Assembly: GCF_000264905.1 (NCBI RefSeq)
Contig: NW_006763151.1
Span: 431,643 to 495,642 of the forward strand
Direction of reading: 5' to 3'
Length of the DNA stretch: 64,000 nucleotides
Source of the DNA: Stereum hirsutum FP-91666 SS1
Lineage: Eukaryota > Basidiomycota > Agaricomycetes > Russulales > Stereaceae
The number at the start of each line of letters is the position of its first letter. Positions within the stretch are counted from its first letter, which is position 1. This document shows, one piece after another, positions 47,838 to 59,221 of this stretch. A program made the translations under genes and the position numbers. A model generated the notes under the pieces. It saw only the letters and a program-made list of their open reading frames with translations, was not told where the DNA came from and ran no database searches.

Positions 47838-50800
47838 TCAAACCATCTCCTTGCGACCGAGGCTGAAGATCCCTCGCCAGCTCTGGTCGTCAGACTTCAG
47901 GATGGTGGAGGTCGAGAACGTCCACCTTCCGACTAGGTTCTGCGAGGAAGATACTGTGAAAGATAAATCAAGAGAGGAAATCAGTAAGCAGAGAAGGATG
48001 GAAGGAAGGAAGGCCAAAGAACGAAAAGGGTTGAAATGATGTCGGATTCTCAACAGGCCCGATGACGAAGAAAAAAGGTTGAACTACTCACGATAGCCAA
48101 CGAACACCGTGTTCCTCGAGCCCGGAGTGTTGCCCACCTGTAAGAGAACGTCAGAACATCTTCTACTTCCTTCGTAGCAAGAGAGACACATTGAAAAAAA
48201 AAAAAACTAGGAACGTACCGGTTTCCGACTCAGAACGACCAACCCGTCGCTCATGCGCACCTTCCCGAAGTAGTCGTAATCGCCCCAAGCCCGAGCTGCG
48301 TCTGGGGGCGTCTATGAATCCACGACGCGACCACGATGGAACAAAACGATGAGATTCGCACAAAAGCTCAAGCACAATACAAGAAAGAATAGATGAATCG
48401 GACGTACCCTACCCGTCAACACAATCTCCGTCACCTCCCTCATCTTCGTTTGCACCTTCGCTTGCGTTGCATCCACTGTCGTGTCTTCATGCAAGGGCAA
48501 AGGCGAAGCGCAGGCGATTAATCGGGGTATTGAGGCCATCAGATGCAGATTCGCACTGGGACTGTCATTAGATCTCGGCACGGGACGAAAAGTGGTGGGA
48601 AACGGGGTGTACGTCTTGTAAGAGGTCGTCGTGAGCTTGGGCCCGGTTTGCGGAGGGGAGGTCTGAGCTGAAGTCGAAGTTGAAGGCGAGGCCGCATCCG
48701 AAGACTGTAGTGTTGAAGAGGGAGTGTGGACCTCGATGCCGTCCTACAACGAACGTATGCAATAAATAATGGAGACGGTCAGCGTCCGGCCACATCGGAT
48801 GCCACACCACAAGGAATCCGTAATTGGAAGAACGAAGGACGATAGAAACGGACACCACACCTCGAAACCCAAACCCAGTCCGAGATAGAAAGGAAAGACA
48901 TGAAAAAAGCTACTCACCCCGCTCGAGTTCATCCTATAACTCCACTCTCCGTCCTCCCACCCTTCAAGCTTACACCCATCCGACTCCTTCCCCCTCTTCT
49001 CCACATCCTCGTGACCTCCGACTCCATCGGCATCTTCACATGGAACCCGCACAGTCCTCCAGTGTTCGGTCAAGTCCACGTACAACGGTCTCCTCGTTAT
49101 ACAACCCTCGGGGTCCTTGACAGTCTCCGGGGTTGAGACATCGAGACTTGGGAGCTATAATCGTGAGCGCGACAAATGAAGGAATGCGGCATTCGGATGA
49201 TAAGGTGGAAAGGGAGACGAAATGGGCAGGGAGATGTGGGAGAAAGACCAGACCGTGGAGAGGGGCGCCACCCGAACAACGAAAATACCACCCACGCAAA
49301 CGCGCATCGTGCACGTCACAATGCCGAGCCCGATCGAAAATGCACAAGACGAGTAAACACGGCGCAAAAGAAGAGCGGTCACGATCAGCATGCGGAACTA
49401 TACACACCCACCAGCGTCAGGAGAAAGGAGGAACGAGAAAGGAAAGAGGACGAGGTGGCCGTGTGTCGGTGCCACAACGTCATGCACACGATCAACATGG
49501 AGGCGCCAAGGGTTCGATGACGATGACCGACCGAGCAGAAATGAAAAGGCGCATGGAGAGAGGAAGGGATAATAATAATCCGAAACGAAAGAAGAAAGAG
49601 ACTCACCATCAAGGTACCGCGCCACGAGCCCGTTAAACTGCCCAGCACATACGCCGATGCCCCACCCTTCGGACCATGACCATAGTCGGAAGAGGAATGG
49701 ACGGAGGACAAGTCATTATAATCGGATGCGGAGGTGGAGGTAAGGCGGGCCCAGTCTACGTCTTGTCGCTCGCTCTTGCTGGTGCCCTCCGCAAGAGGTT
49801 GGTATTCGTTGAAAGGAAACACAGGAGCGCCAGCCATTCCTTGCTGGGGATGAGACAAAGGCGAGGATGGCCGTGGAGATGAACGCGACTGAGGCACGTC
49901 CCACTGAGGATGTTCTAAGCATTGCGTCTTCATCGCTTCATTGTGCTCCACAATATCTTCGACTGTCGGCTCATTGACACCCATAGCGATAGCGTCCGCT
50001 CGTGTATTGAGTGCGTATTGGGGTACGTTGAGAGGGTTGCAGTCGGCGCGGACGACGTATGAAAGAATGGCTGGGAGGCATAAAGGGGGGAGCGTGAGGG
50101 TTATGGTTCGGGAAAAATGTGGCAGCGTGATGGTTCGTGGACGTTGAAAAGAAGTGGATGATGAGTGAGAAGGTGATGCTAGATGAATGGGATACTAGAG
50201 AGTCTATGAGCAATACGAACGTGCTAAACGTGCATTGTGGCGTGTGGCGTACCCGAGACCCGACAACCACGATGGGGAGGAGCAAGTTTTGGATATGGTC
50301 ACGATGGCCTTTGGCCTCGGCAGAGACCATACCTGACAGATGAACCTTTTAGCACCACATCTACTCGAAGCCGCCAGCAGAGTCAGGAACAGCGTCGGCG
50401 CCACACACCTTTGTCGGTCAGCTGCCAGAAGATGTTCAAAGCGAGTGCGCTGATTTCGTTATCCACAGGCCACCCGCCCTCGCTCTCGCACAACCTCTTC
50501 TCCAGCCACTCCTCGACGAAACCGACCAGCCCCGCACCTTGCAATTTACCCGCGTTCGTCCCGTCATCCTCCAACAGCATGATATACGCCACACCAAACG
50601 CCTCCGCCAACTGCTTGTCGTCACCACCGACGTACACATCTCCTCTCTTGAAGAGCTGCATGGCTGTGAACCTCCTCTTCATTTCGAGATGCCTGGATGA
50701 AGACGAGAACGCGTCAGGGTCCAACCTCCGTTTAGGAGCAGCGATATCGAATTGCGAGTCGAATATCTGGGCGTACAAGCCAGAAGATGGCTCCACTGCA

Positions 50801-50937
50801 AGCATCGAATGGAAATCGCGGCAAGTGAGTAGCAAGGAATGTAGGCTTTGTGGGGGACCGAGAGTGGTTGCTCGACTGGAGAGGAGGACGATGTGGTCTA
50901 GTATGTCACGGATGAGAGGAGGTGGGGTACCAGACAT
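47838..50937 (-). CDS. F-box protein with conserved C-terminal module (paralogue 2)
   Basis: Probable SCF ubiquitin-ligase adaptor, paralogue of the gene at 42018-46171. It starts at 50937 with MSGTPPPLIRDILDHIVLLS (F-box-like) and SLHSLLLTCRDFHSMLAVEP. Next come LEMKRRFTAMQLFKRG, AEAFGVAYIMLLEDDG and NEISALALNIFWQLTDK. The next exon (near 50.3 kb) has AEAKGHRDHIQNLLLPIVVV. A long exon then gives LSYVVRADCNPLNVPQYAL, EAMKTQCLEHPQWDVPQ and YVLGSLTGSWRGTLM. This is followed by RPLYVDLTEHWRTVRVPCED and MREVTEIVLTGR. The C-terminal module is ARAWGDYDYFGKVRMSDGLV and VLSRKP, then VGNTPGSRNTVFVGYR and QNLVGRWTFS, ending WRGIFSLGRKEMV. The exon order mirrors paralogue 1, with strong sequence divergence. 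Exact internal splice sites were not all fixed. Confidence 0.75.
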
Positions 50938-53379
50938 AAGACAAGCCTCGCGTACTTATAGGTAAATCGAGCGGGAGGCCCGAAGCAGGCAGGACGGGAA
51001 GCAGCTGAGGCGGGGAGCGACAGGCGTGCGTGCAGGTCCAAGGTGTTGGGGGCTGAGAGTGGCTGGGCGGGTTATTATAAGCTACAGAGCGGTAGGACGA
51101 AAGAGGAAATAGACGGAGGAGTGAGCAAGGGACCAGGACGCTGTCCGAGCAATTCCATCTGGGCAGCGCTATGGACATGATCATGATGTATTTCGAATAC
51201 GACTTGTCGGGGCTGACGGAACTCGAGGCGACGGTGTCTTGGGAATCGCCATCGAACCGCATCGGCGTCTCTGCCATTACACGGATTGGGCCGCAATCTT
51301 CCCCTGGGACGTTGTGGCAGCGATCTGGGTCGGCTTGGACATTACATAGATGCGTTTCATGTTGCCGGCCTGATGGCAGAAGTCGAGGATACGTGAATAT
51401 GAAAGACGGAGCAAGCGGAGTGTGAAGGACTCATGCCCCCATCATGGATCTCCCTCGCAAGATTTCCGAATCGCTGGCTGCTCCTCGCAGGCGCAAATCA
51501 CCCATCATACGACCAAATCCGACAGCAATCGTTCTTCTCCCAGGATACGTCTATACGAAGACGCCCGTTTCGAGCGATCTTGTCTGCGCTGTGATGTCGA
51601 CGGCCAGCGAGCGGCTGTAACCGCCTCGCGGTGTGAAACCCCAGATCGAATCGATTCAGAAAGGTCCCCGAAAGCGGGGCTCTCCAGGGGGTGATGAACC
51701 CCCAAGTCGAGATGAGAACCATCGCGGCGAAGAGAAGGTGGCAGTAGCGAAGACGGCGGTGACGGAGCCATCCTGAGCACGTTTCTTGTGCTGCGCGAGA
51801 CGCGCAACGCCCGACCGGCATCATCGCAAATTTGGTCGCCGCAAACATCCTTTCAGCTTGTCTCTTCCAACTCCGTGGCTATTCTCCGCGTCGCGTCATC
51901 ATCCTCATCCAGTCTTAGCTGAATTTGTGGCAACCGATTTCTGTTTCAAAACTTTGGTGCTTTTTTCGCTTCCTGCTCACGGCGTTGTTTATCTCGATGA
52001 ATTCATGTTTCAAAGCCCGCCCGTAATATAACGTACACAATCTAACATATAGATCCACAGATTCCGATGAGCAAGGCCCGTCTGATCGGCTTCGGCAGGG
52101 GTGGACTCAGTTGCCGCGCCACAACATCACTGGAAACTTACTCGTGTTTGCGGACCAGTGGATACTCTGTTGAGCTGGTAACTTTGAGCGCACAACAAGA
52201 CCGGTCGCACACTCATATGATGATCTATACTTATGGGACCAAAGAACCCTTGAAGCAAGTAAGCTGAACAAATAGTATTTCATCTCGTGACGACATTACG
52301 AGAACAGTGCAAGAGCCTGAAAAACAACGCGATCCACCGCTGGCCTTGTTCTTCTAAAAGGGGGTTTGTAAAACATTCCACAATACGGAGCACCGTGTAT
52401 CCAGCCGCAAGCAAAGCAACGCCGAAGGAATGAGGGCGCCGCGGTAAGTATCGCCACATTCGCATCCAGCCATGTCTCCAGCCCGATGCGAGAGAAACGG
52501 AAGACTTGGATTGAACAAACTCCATCAGCGGGAGGTTCACGTACTCTCGTTTTCGCGGTCATTTGTATGTAACGGACCCAACTAAGGTCGTATGTGGACA
52601 AATGAAAACCGGAGAGGACGTACAAACCGAGTACAGCAAGGTCGTGCAGTATCTGAGAACGGATCCGTCAGAAATTCGGGAAGCATAGAGGACGTGATTC
52701 ATTCACGCCTTCACGAGAGAGCTCCGTCGCAGGGTGGCTTGATGGAGAAGCCGTTTTGTCAACTGAATACGATACAATTGTACCCGTTGCTTCCATCCAA
52801 TGCCCACAGATATGTCAGCTTTCATTAGTGCTTGTGATCCTAACCTTCAATGGAAATAGTCAGCGTCGACTCCAAGTACGCTATAGCGCAGAACAGGCGG
52901 ACTTGATGGAAGAAAGTAGCGGAGTGTACGCAAACAGAGCGCCCACAGCTTGGAAGGATAGAACCCATTCTGTCCATGCATGGACCCATGCAACGCCGGT
53001 CCTAGCTAAGATGTATGTAGTCAATTGCATGCGAGGTCGAGCCGCAAAAGTAACCGTCGTTGTTTCCGCTCAATTGAACTCTGTCGTATAGCGCCGACGT
53101 TGTCCATTACATGGAGCATGGGAGAGCGTCACAAGACCTGCATAAAACCATATACGGGTTGCCGAAGAGTAATATTGTAGAGCCCTCACGCCACAGATTT
53201 GCATGACGGACAAAACGGGAGGTTCCAGCTCTGAAGTGTATAGTATAACTTTGCTATGACGGCCTGAGGGCAGACCGTGTAACCGCACCACCTGTATGTA
53301 CGTCAGTGTTTCCGACAAATAGAACACGGCACCATACACCTTACACTCATCACCCATTTCAAGCTGTATGAACCTTTTA
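50938..53379. other. No assignable gene
   Basis: The first ~300 bases are the upstream region of F-box paralogue 2. Beyond that there are scattered frames on both strands. One minus-strand stretch (52540-52280, with a hydrophobic SFGVALLAAGYTVLRIVECF) could be a membrane segment but has no partners I could connect. Confidence 0.4.
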
Positions 53380-54963
53380 TCAGGCGCCTCGCCCGACACC
53401 ACACGCCACATCGAGAAGTTCTGATTCATGATGGGATGAACTAGATGGAATAGTCGTGTGAAGAGTGGCGCCTGAGAAGAAGATGAAAAGGGACAAAGCA
53501 GTGTGAAGGTAGAGACAATGTACAGACGTGCGCTCCGTCACGGATAGGTTCAGCTTTAGGGACGGCCTTTCCAAGAATGCTCATCGATCGTTTGTCGTAC
53601 ATCAATCCACACGTTATTCAGAAGATCTCCAGCTGATGATCACGTACCTGATGTACAACTGTGCCTCCATCCACTATCTTCCGGTGCGCCGCCGGCGACG
53701 GAACGTATTCGATTATAGGACAGCTGTGGTCGGAGGATGGTTCGAAGCTCTTGGGATGTGTACCGTGACGAATCTCCCGATGCTTCAGGTTCTGATTCTG
53801 TTCCGCTGACCTCGAACGAGCGCGATATTCCCCAGGACAAGAGAATTTACGTACGAGTTTTCGTTGCGTGTGCATCGCTTCAATTCAATCCATACCATCA
53901 CAGAAGACTGAGGGGCGGGAACAACTCACCGTAAGCAAGTGAATATCAAATCAACAAAGCCTGCAAGAGACCATATTGACTGTGACAGTGATTGGGGAGG
54001 GTCAAGGACTGCGATGGCCAAATGATGAACTTTGTGGTCGAGGACGACGGCCAAGCACTAACCGTTAACCATGGACCGTACCGTCAGCACGCCACATGCT
54101 CACGCAGGCCAACGCAAAGGACTTGCTTCATAGCTCGCTCGCTCATTCCGTGGGTGTAGTCGGACCGAGTGTCGTCGATGAAGACGGTTTGGGTGTGGGG
54201 ATACTCCGACAACACGTTGGCTCAAAATGCGATCGCCGCTCGTCCAACGGGAGAAGTGACTGTTTTGAGTGCAGAAGAACCCGAGTCCCCGGTTGCCCGA
54301 GTCTCTTTGGAGTGCCGTATTGGTCGACGGGACAGGCGAAGCGGCTTTGGGGGCTTGAGGCTGACGTTAGACAAGGATACAGGAGAACGGAGCGCGTGGA
54401 GGTGAAATGACAGCGAAACAGGAAACTGGGATGAGGAACGGCGAAGACGCCGCGTAATGCTCAGTTTAGCGATGACTTCCACAGTCGCAAGAGCGCTCCG
54501 CTTTAACCCGTATACAGCGTCGAGAAGTAGAGCGCCCTGTATTTCTGTCGAAGATGAACGCGGTAATGAATACGACAACGGAACAAGTAAACATTGAGAT
54601 GATGAAATGGACGTACTTGAGGCCTGGAGGATCCAGTGAAGAAGCCATGCATTCGACATGATTGATCTTCGTCCTTAAGGCGTATGGGTGGTAATACAAG
54701 CCAAGTTGGACAACGGTCATGCCGGGTGCCTGTACCATGAGGCGGTTGTAAATTTCGTCATGGTATGATGGCCGCTCGCGTCCCATGCGGAAACATTGCA
54801 GCCAGTCAGAACAAAAGCGGGGCCGGAATAGGAGAAAGGGACGGAAAGCGCGCCGTTTCACACCCACATCGATAAAGTCATACAGCATGCTACACTTTTC
54901 GCAACGATGATGACGAACCACGCATACCGTGCCGTGGCGGAGTTCAGAAGAGTAATTATGCAT
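53380..54963 (-). CDS. Possible minus-strand gene fragments, unknown
   Basis: Weak candidate. A minus-strand frame starts MHNYSSELRHGTVCVV at 54963 and continues through YHDEIYNRLMVQAPGM to VECMASSLDPPGLK, where a GTACGT donor follows. A frame beyond a CGACAG or ATACAG acceptor reads ALLLDAVYGLKRSALATVEV and IAKLSITRRLR. Further minus-strand pieces lie at 53840-53640 (RTILRPQLSYNRIRSVAGG) and 53430-53380 (SMWRVVSGEAPDKRF). No family is recognised and the phases were not proven, so this may be a decayed gene or chance. Confidence 0.22.
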
Positions 54964-55580
54964 TATGCATCGTTGAAAGATTCAGATCTCAGAGGCCGAG
55001 GATCATCGTTAAACGTGTCGCATAAATCTACACTCCGCTCGAGAAATTAAGCACTAGTAGTCACACATAGCGTCGGCACTAGGTGAAAAAAATGAAAGGG
55101 AAATTTGCACCTCATTTCTAGAGCCGCACTACCTCCCAATCTCGACGACGGAGACTTGCGGGCCAAATCTCGGACACCTCAACCATCAAATGCCAAAAAA
55201 AGGAATCTCCCGGCGCTTGAGCTACCGAGTCGAGTCAGCCCAAGATGAAAACTCGAAGCACCAGAAGACCTCAGAAGACGCCACAAAGGCTCAGATCAAG
55301 TCAAATTTGGTCGTCCACAAGAAGGACAGGGACAGCGTTTCTAGAAACGTCCACTCGCCAAGAGCGAGCGTCGAAGCATGTTGAGCGGTATACAACAAAG
55401 ATAAACGATGATCCTATACGGGTTTCTCCGCCTCGTCAAACTGAGCCCAAAGACCATTTACCGCAGCTGTTATTGATCTCCACTAAATCCGCGTCCTTCG
55501 ATTTCCATTCAAGTTACGGATATGGGCATGATCGTCGAGGTACATCTGAACTGCTCGCGGTCGCCTTGGACGGCAAGATC

Positions 55581-57249
55581 TCAGTGCGATGATTCGGTGA
55601 AAGGACCGATATAGGAGGTGGACCTCGTGTTGAGAAACGACTGTCGGAGTTCGAACTCGAGCTGTTGATCTAAGACGGCGTCTAGAGGACAGTGTCCGAT
55701 TCGGTATGTGCAAAACATGTCCGCAAGAGGTGCGGACGATCTTGTCGAGGAAATGAGCATCGCTTGTCGACCTCTAGTACGGAATGCCAGTAACATCAAA
55801 GTCAGATCCCAAAATGTAGGAGGTGAACGAAGTACTTGCACACAACTTCACAGAAACCTGCCAGAGATGATCACAACGCGATTGGCCGTCAAAGTGCGGC
55901 GCACGTCGCCGGTCACCTCCTTTTCATTTCGGAGGACGAGGCGAAAGCCAGATCCACGTGGCGGTATGTTCCGCTCTCGCTAAAATGAAGCTTTTTCAAA
56001 TCCGGATTACCACATGGACCCACAATACGAATCACCGTCAATGACTCTATGATGTTCATTCTTTGAACGCCGTCCATAGAAAGAACAACTTACACCTCGG
56101 ACCGCCGAATGAAACACAAGTCGTCGCCGTCAAAGAGGACGACAATGAGAAACAGGGAAAATCGCAGAGGCCTCGGGAAGCTCCACACTCCGTCACGAAG
56201 AGCCGAATTTGTATAACGCAATTTGTAGTCGGAAAGCGAGGCGATTGAAGATGAAAGACTGACATGAACCTCCTGCTCTTGTGTGTCAATGCGAGTAAGG
56301 ACCAGGTGAAGACCGCTGCGACCAACAGCAGTCAGAGGATGCGGAATCGAGGAGCACCTCCCTCAACCTAAGGCGGAGTGAGCTAGTGCATGCTGAACGT
56401 GGTAGTTTCCACTATGTCTTTACGGACTGACGACACAACACAGCGGCCGCCGCCGTCTTCCTAAATGTTTGCGGTCTGTGACAGGAAGGTCATGGCATCA
56501 CTACGACTGGGTATTTTTTTCATCGCCTAACGCAACGCAAATCAGCGTCCTGCACAGGGTCTGCGTGTGAAACGATGTCGATGAGAACGTCCCGGTGGTA
56601 ACAGAAACCGACCTTATGCGACCAAAAGCCTACGGCCACCGGATCGAGAGGCAGAGTCTTCGGACACTGCCATTTGGACGTCATCATGCTGTTGGTCATC
56701 GAAGTGCGCCGCTGGAAGAAGGCAAAGCGAGAGCTAAAGCAGTAAGTAGTCCGCTCTACCGAGCCGATAGCAAGGTACTGAGTCCCGTGGTGTCCTTGCA
56801 CCGCTCATGATGGAATGGTAGTCCTTGATGGTAGTGCATGAGAACCTGGTATGATGTGATAGGACCGATGCGACGCGCGAATAGTGAAGGTCGTTGTCCT
56901 CCTGATACCGACAGTTTCGGGAGAAAGCTGGTTTGTCTGGCTGAGTTCGCGCTGAGAGATGGGGAAGATAATTTCAATGGCGGTTACCGACAGACTGACG
57001 CGTAACCGCCAAAAGGGTGGAGGGTGGAGGACAAGTGGCCGCTGTTACCAATCCTTTCCTCTGATTCCGTGCGTATACTTGGAAAATAGAGCAAATGTTA
57101 GCGAGGATGAATAGGAGATGGACTCTTCGAGATGAACAGCAGAAAAAGTTGTCTCTGACAGTCAAGTGAGCCGACGGAAGAAGATTCATGATAACCCAGA
57201 AGGTGTGGATAACGGCATCGAGCAAGGTTTGAGTGCAGAAGAGGTGCAT
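55581..57249 (-). CDS. Possible fragments of a multi-pass membrane protein
   Basis: Weak candidate on the minus strand. Hydrophobic open stretches appear in order: LLDAVIHTFWVIMNLL and RRVHLLFILANICSIF (57249-57080), VAAVFTWSLLALTHKSRR (near 56.3 kb) and WDLTLMLLAFRTRG (near 55.8 kb). The order and spacing recall the seven-helix Agaricomycete membrane proteins such as DUF6534-type, but no diagnostic motif is present. The intervening frames are poor. It could be a degraded gene. Confidence 0.2.
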
Positions 57250-58005
57250 CGGCGATCACAGTGGGTCTCGACTTACGGGTGATAATACTGCTCCAGCAAG
57301 CTTGAACATGTCATAACTGCGGCGGATAGTAATCTTGAGTGCGTCTGATGAGCGACACCGTTGAAAAACACAAAACAGTCAATCCAATTGTCACTCGCTG
57401 CCTAAGCCACACAGATAGCAGCATATATGCGTAAGTGTGCGTCTAGAAGGCGAGACTCGGTCGGGTATTTCTGTGTGCTTATTTCTATAAAGGCCTGCTG
57501 TGTTTGTCGCACCGTCTTGACCTACGCCGATTAAAAGGGGCTAGCATACATCGGCGCTGGAACGACGGGCTCTAAAACTTGACCACGGTTGCGTATGTCG
57601 CATCCGTACGCCAGAAGGACGAAGATGAGACGCCGGTTCCAGGCACGTACCTCGCAACAAAGCTAATAAGAAGCTTCGTGATGTATTAGGTTTATATGCT
57701 GCGATTCTGCTTCCCACATATACTCATAGCGGTAGCCGGAGATGAACCGCTAGCACTGGATGCTGGGCATAAGATCACAAGTGCGGTATACAGTGGTATA
57801 CATGATTCGAGTTTATAGTGACAGGAAGCCAGTGGCTTCAACGAAAAGCGTCAGATGTACGAACCGGTAGTGAATGGTGGGGGGAGGGATGATGGCAGTC
57901 GGGGGCAAAGGGCGGTGGCGACCGGATGGGCGGCAGATTCCAGAGCCTGCCCTAAACCTGGCACGTGGTCGCCGACTCTGATTTTCACGACAATTTTCTC
58001 ATCCA
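57250..58005. other. Upstream region of the elongation factor gene
   Basis: No coding signal. It should contain the EF-1-beta promoter towards its right end. Confidence 0.5.
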
Positions 58006-58067
58006 TCGATCCTTCGTCCACACCATCTTCATCGTCCTCCACTCACTTACCTTCATCTTCTTATACA
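58006..58067 (+). promoter_or_regulatory. Pyrimidine-rich leader of the EF-1-beta gene
   Basis: The 60 bases before the ATG are almost free of G and made of CT-rich runs. This is the pattern usual upstream of strongly expressed fungal genes such as elongation factors. The transcription start itself was not identified. Confidence 0.45.
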
Positions 58068-59221
58068 ATGTCTTTCGATCTCGCGAAACTTGAGGATCAT
58101 CTTACCACTCGTTCTTACATCGAAGGGTGAGTCTGTCTGCTTATACATGGTCTATCTTTATCGCTCTCTTTTTGTGATGAGTACTACGCTATGGTCCGTG
58201 TTTCCAAGAAGCGACTAGACATCGCTGTCCAAGTATGCCGATATCCAAATTTCTATGGCTCTCTGAATTTCTTTGTCTCCCCATGCTTGATATCATCGTG
58301 ACCCGACAGGCATGCGTACTAAGCCTATCGAAATTTTACCCAATTTCAAGGTACACCCCATCCCAGGCCGATGTCCACGTTTTCAAGGCCTTGACTGGCG
58401 TCCCTGACGCGAAGACTTCACCTCACTCTGCCCGCTGGTACAACCACATCAAGTCCTACACCTCTGAGTTTGACTCCCTGGCCGGTTCTAGCACAGCCGG
58501 CGAGGCCTTCACCGCAGCTCCCGCCGTCAAGGAGGCAGCTCCTGCTGCTGCTGAGGAAGACGATGATGAAGTCGACCTCTTCGGCTCTGACGACGAGGTT
58601 GATGAGGAAGCTGAGCGTGTCAAGGCCGAACGTGTTGCTGCTTATAATGCGAAGAAGGCCGGAAAACCCAAGGCTGCCGCCAAGGTTCGTATTTTATCTC
58701 TGCTTGAATTACCTCTTTGGTGGCGCCGCCACTATATCCACTTTTGTACCTGTGTCGATTCGTGTGTGATGTTAAGAACACAATTTTGTAACGTGTTCGG
58801 TAATAAAACACTATGGAACAAGCGTTTATATTTGTCTCTACTTTTAGTCTGTCGTCACCCTCGAGGTGAAGCCTTGGGATGATGAGACCGATATGAAGGC
58901 ACTCGAGGATTGCGTCAGGTCCATCGAGCAGGAGGGTCTTGTTTGGGGTGCATCGAAGCTCGTTGCTGTCGGTTTTGGAATCAAGAAGCTCCAGATCACG
59001 CTCGTCGTCGGTACGTTTTCGTATATCCGCTATATCGTACCGTGTGATTGATGATTGGATGTTCAACAGAGGACGAGCTGGTCTCGACCGATGAGCTCCA
59101 GGATAAGATCGCTGAGTTTGATGACTATGTTCAGAGCACCGACATTGCTGCCATGCAGAGTGAGTTCATCACGGTCGATTTTGTGTGCATTGCTAATCTT
59201 TACTTTGTCACAGAATTGTAA
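58068..59221 (+). CDS. EFB1: Translation elongation factor 1-beta (eEF1B alpha)
   Basis: Guanine-nucleotide exchange factor that recharges eEF1A with GTP during translation elongation; cytosolic. Model: 58068-58126, 58351-58684, 58848-59010, 59070-59159, 59214-59221; phases agree and give 217 residues, the usual size. The N-terminal GST-C-like part reads [20 protein letters not shown], then [16 protein letters not shown]. The acidic linker [19 protein letters not shown] and the [12 protein letters not shown] segment are typical. The catalytic C-terminal domain has [34 protein letters not shown] and the ending [12 protein letters not shown]. The last exon is only 8 nt (three bases of coding overlap plus Leu and stop). 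The first intron is long (224 nt), as is common for highly expressed fungal genes. Nothing is broken. Confidence 0.96.
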
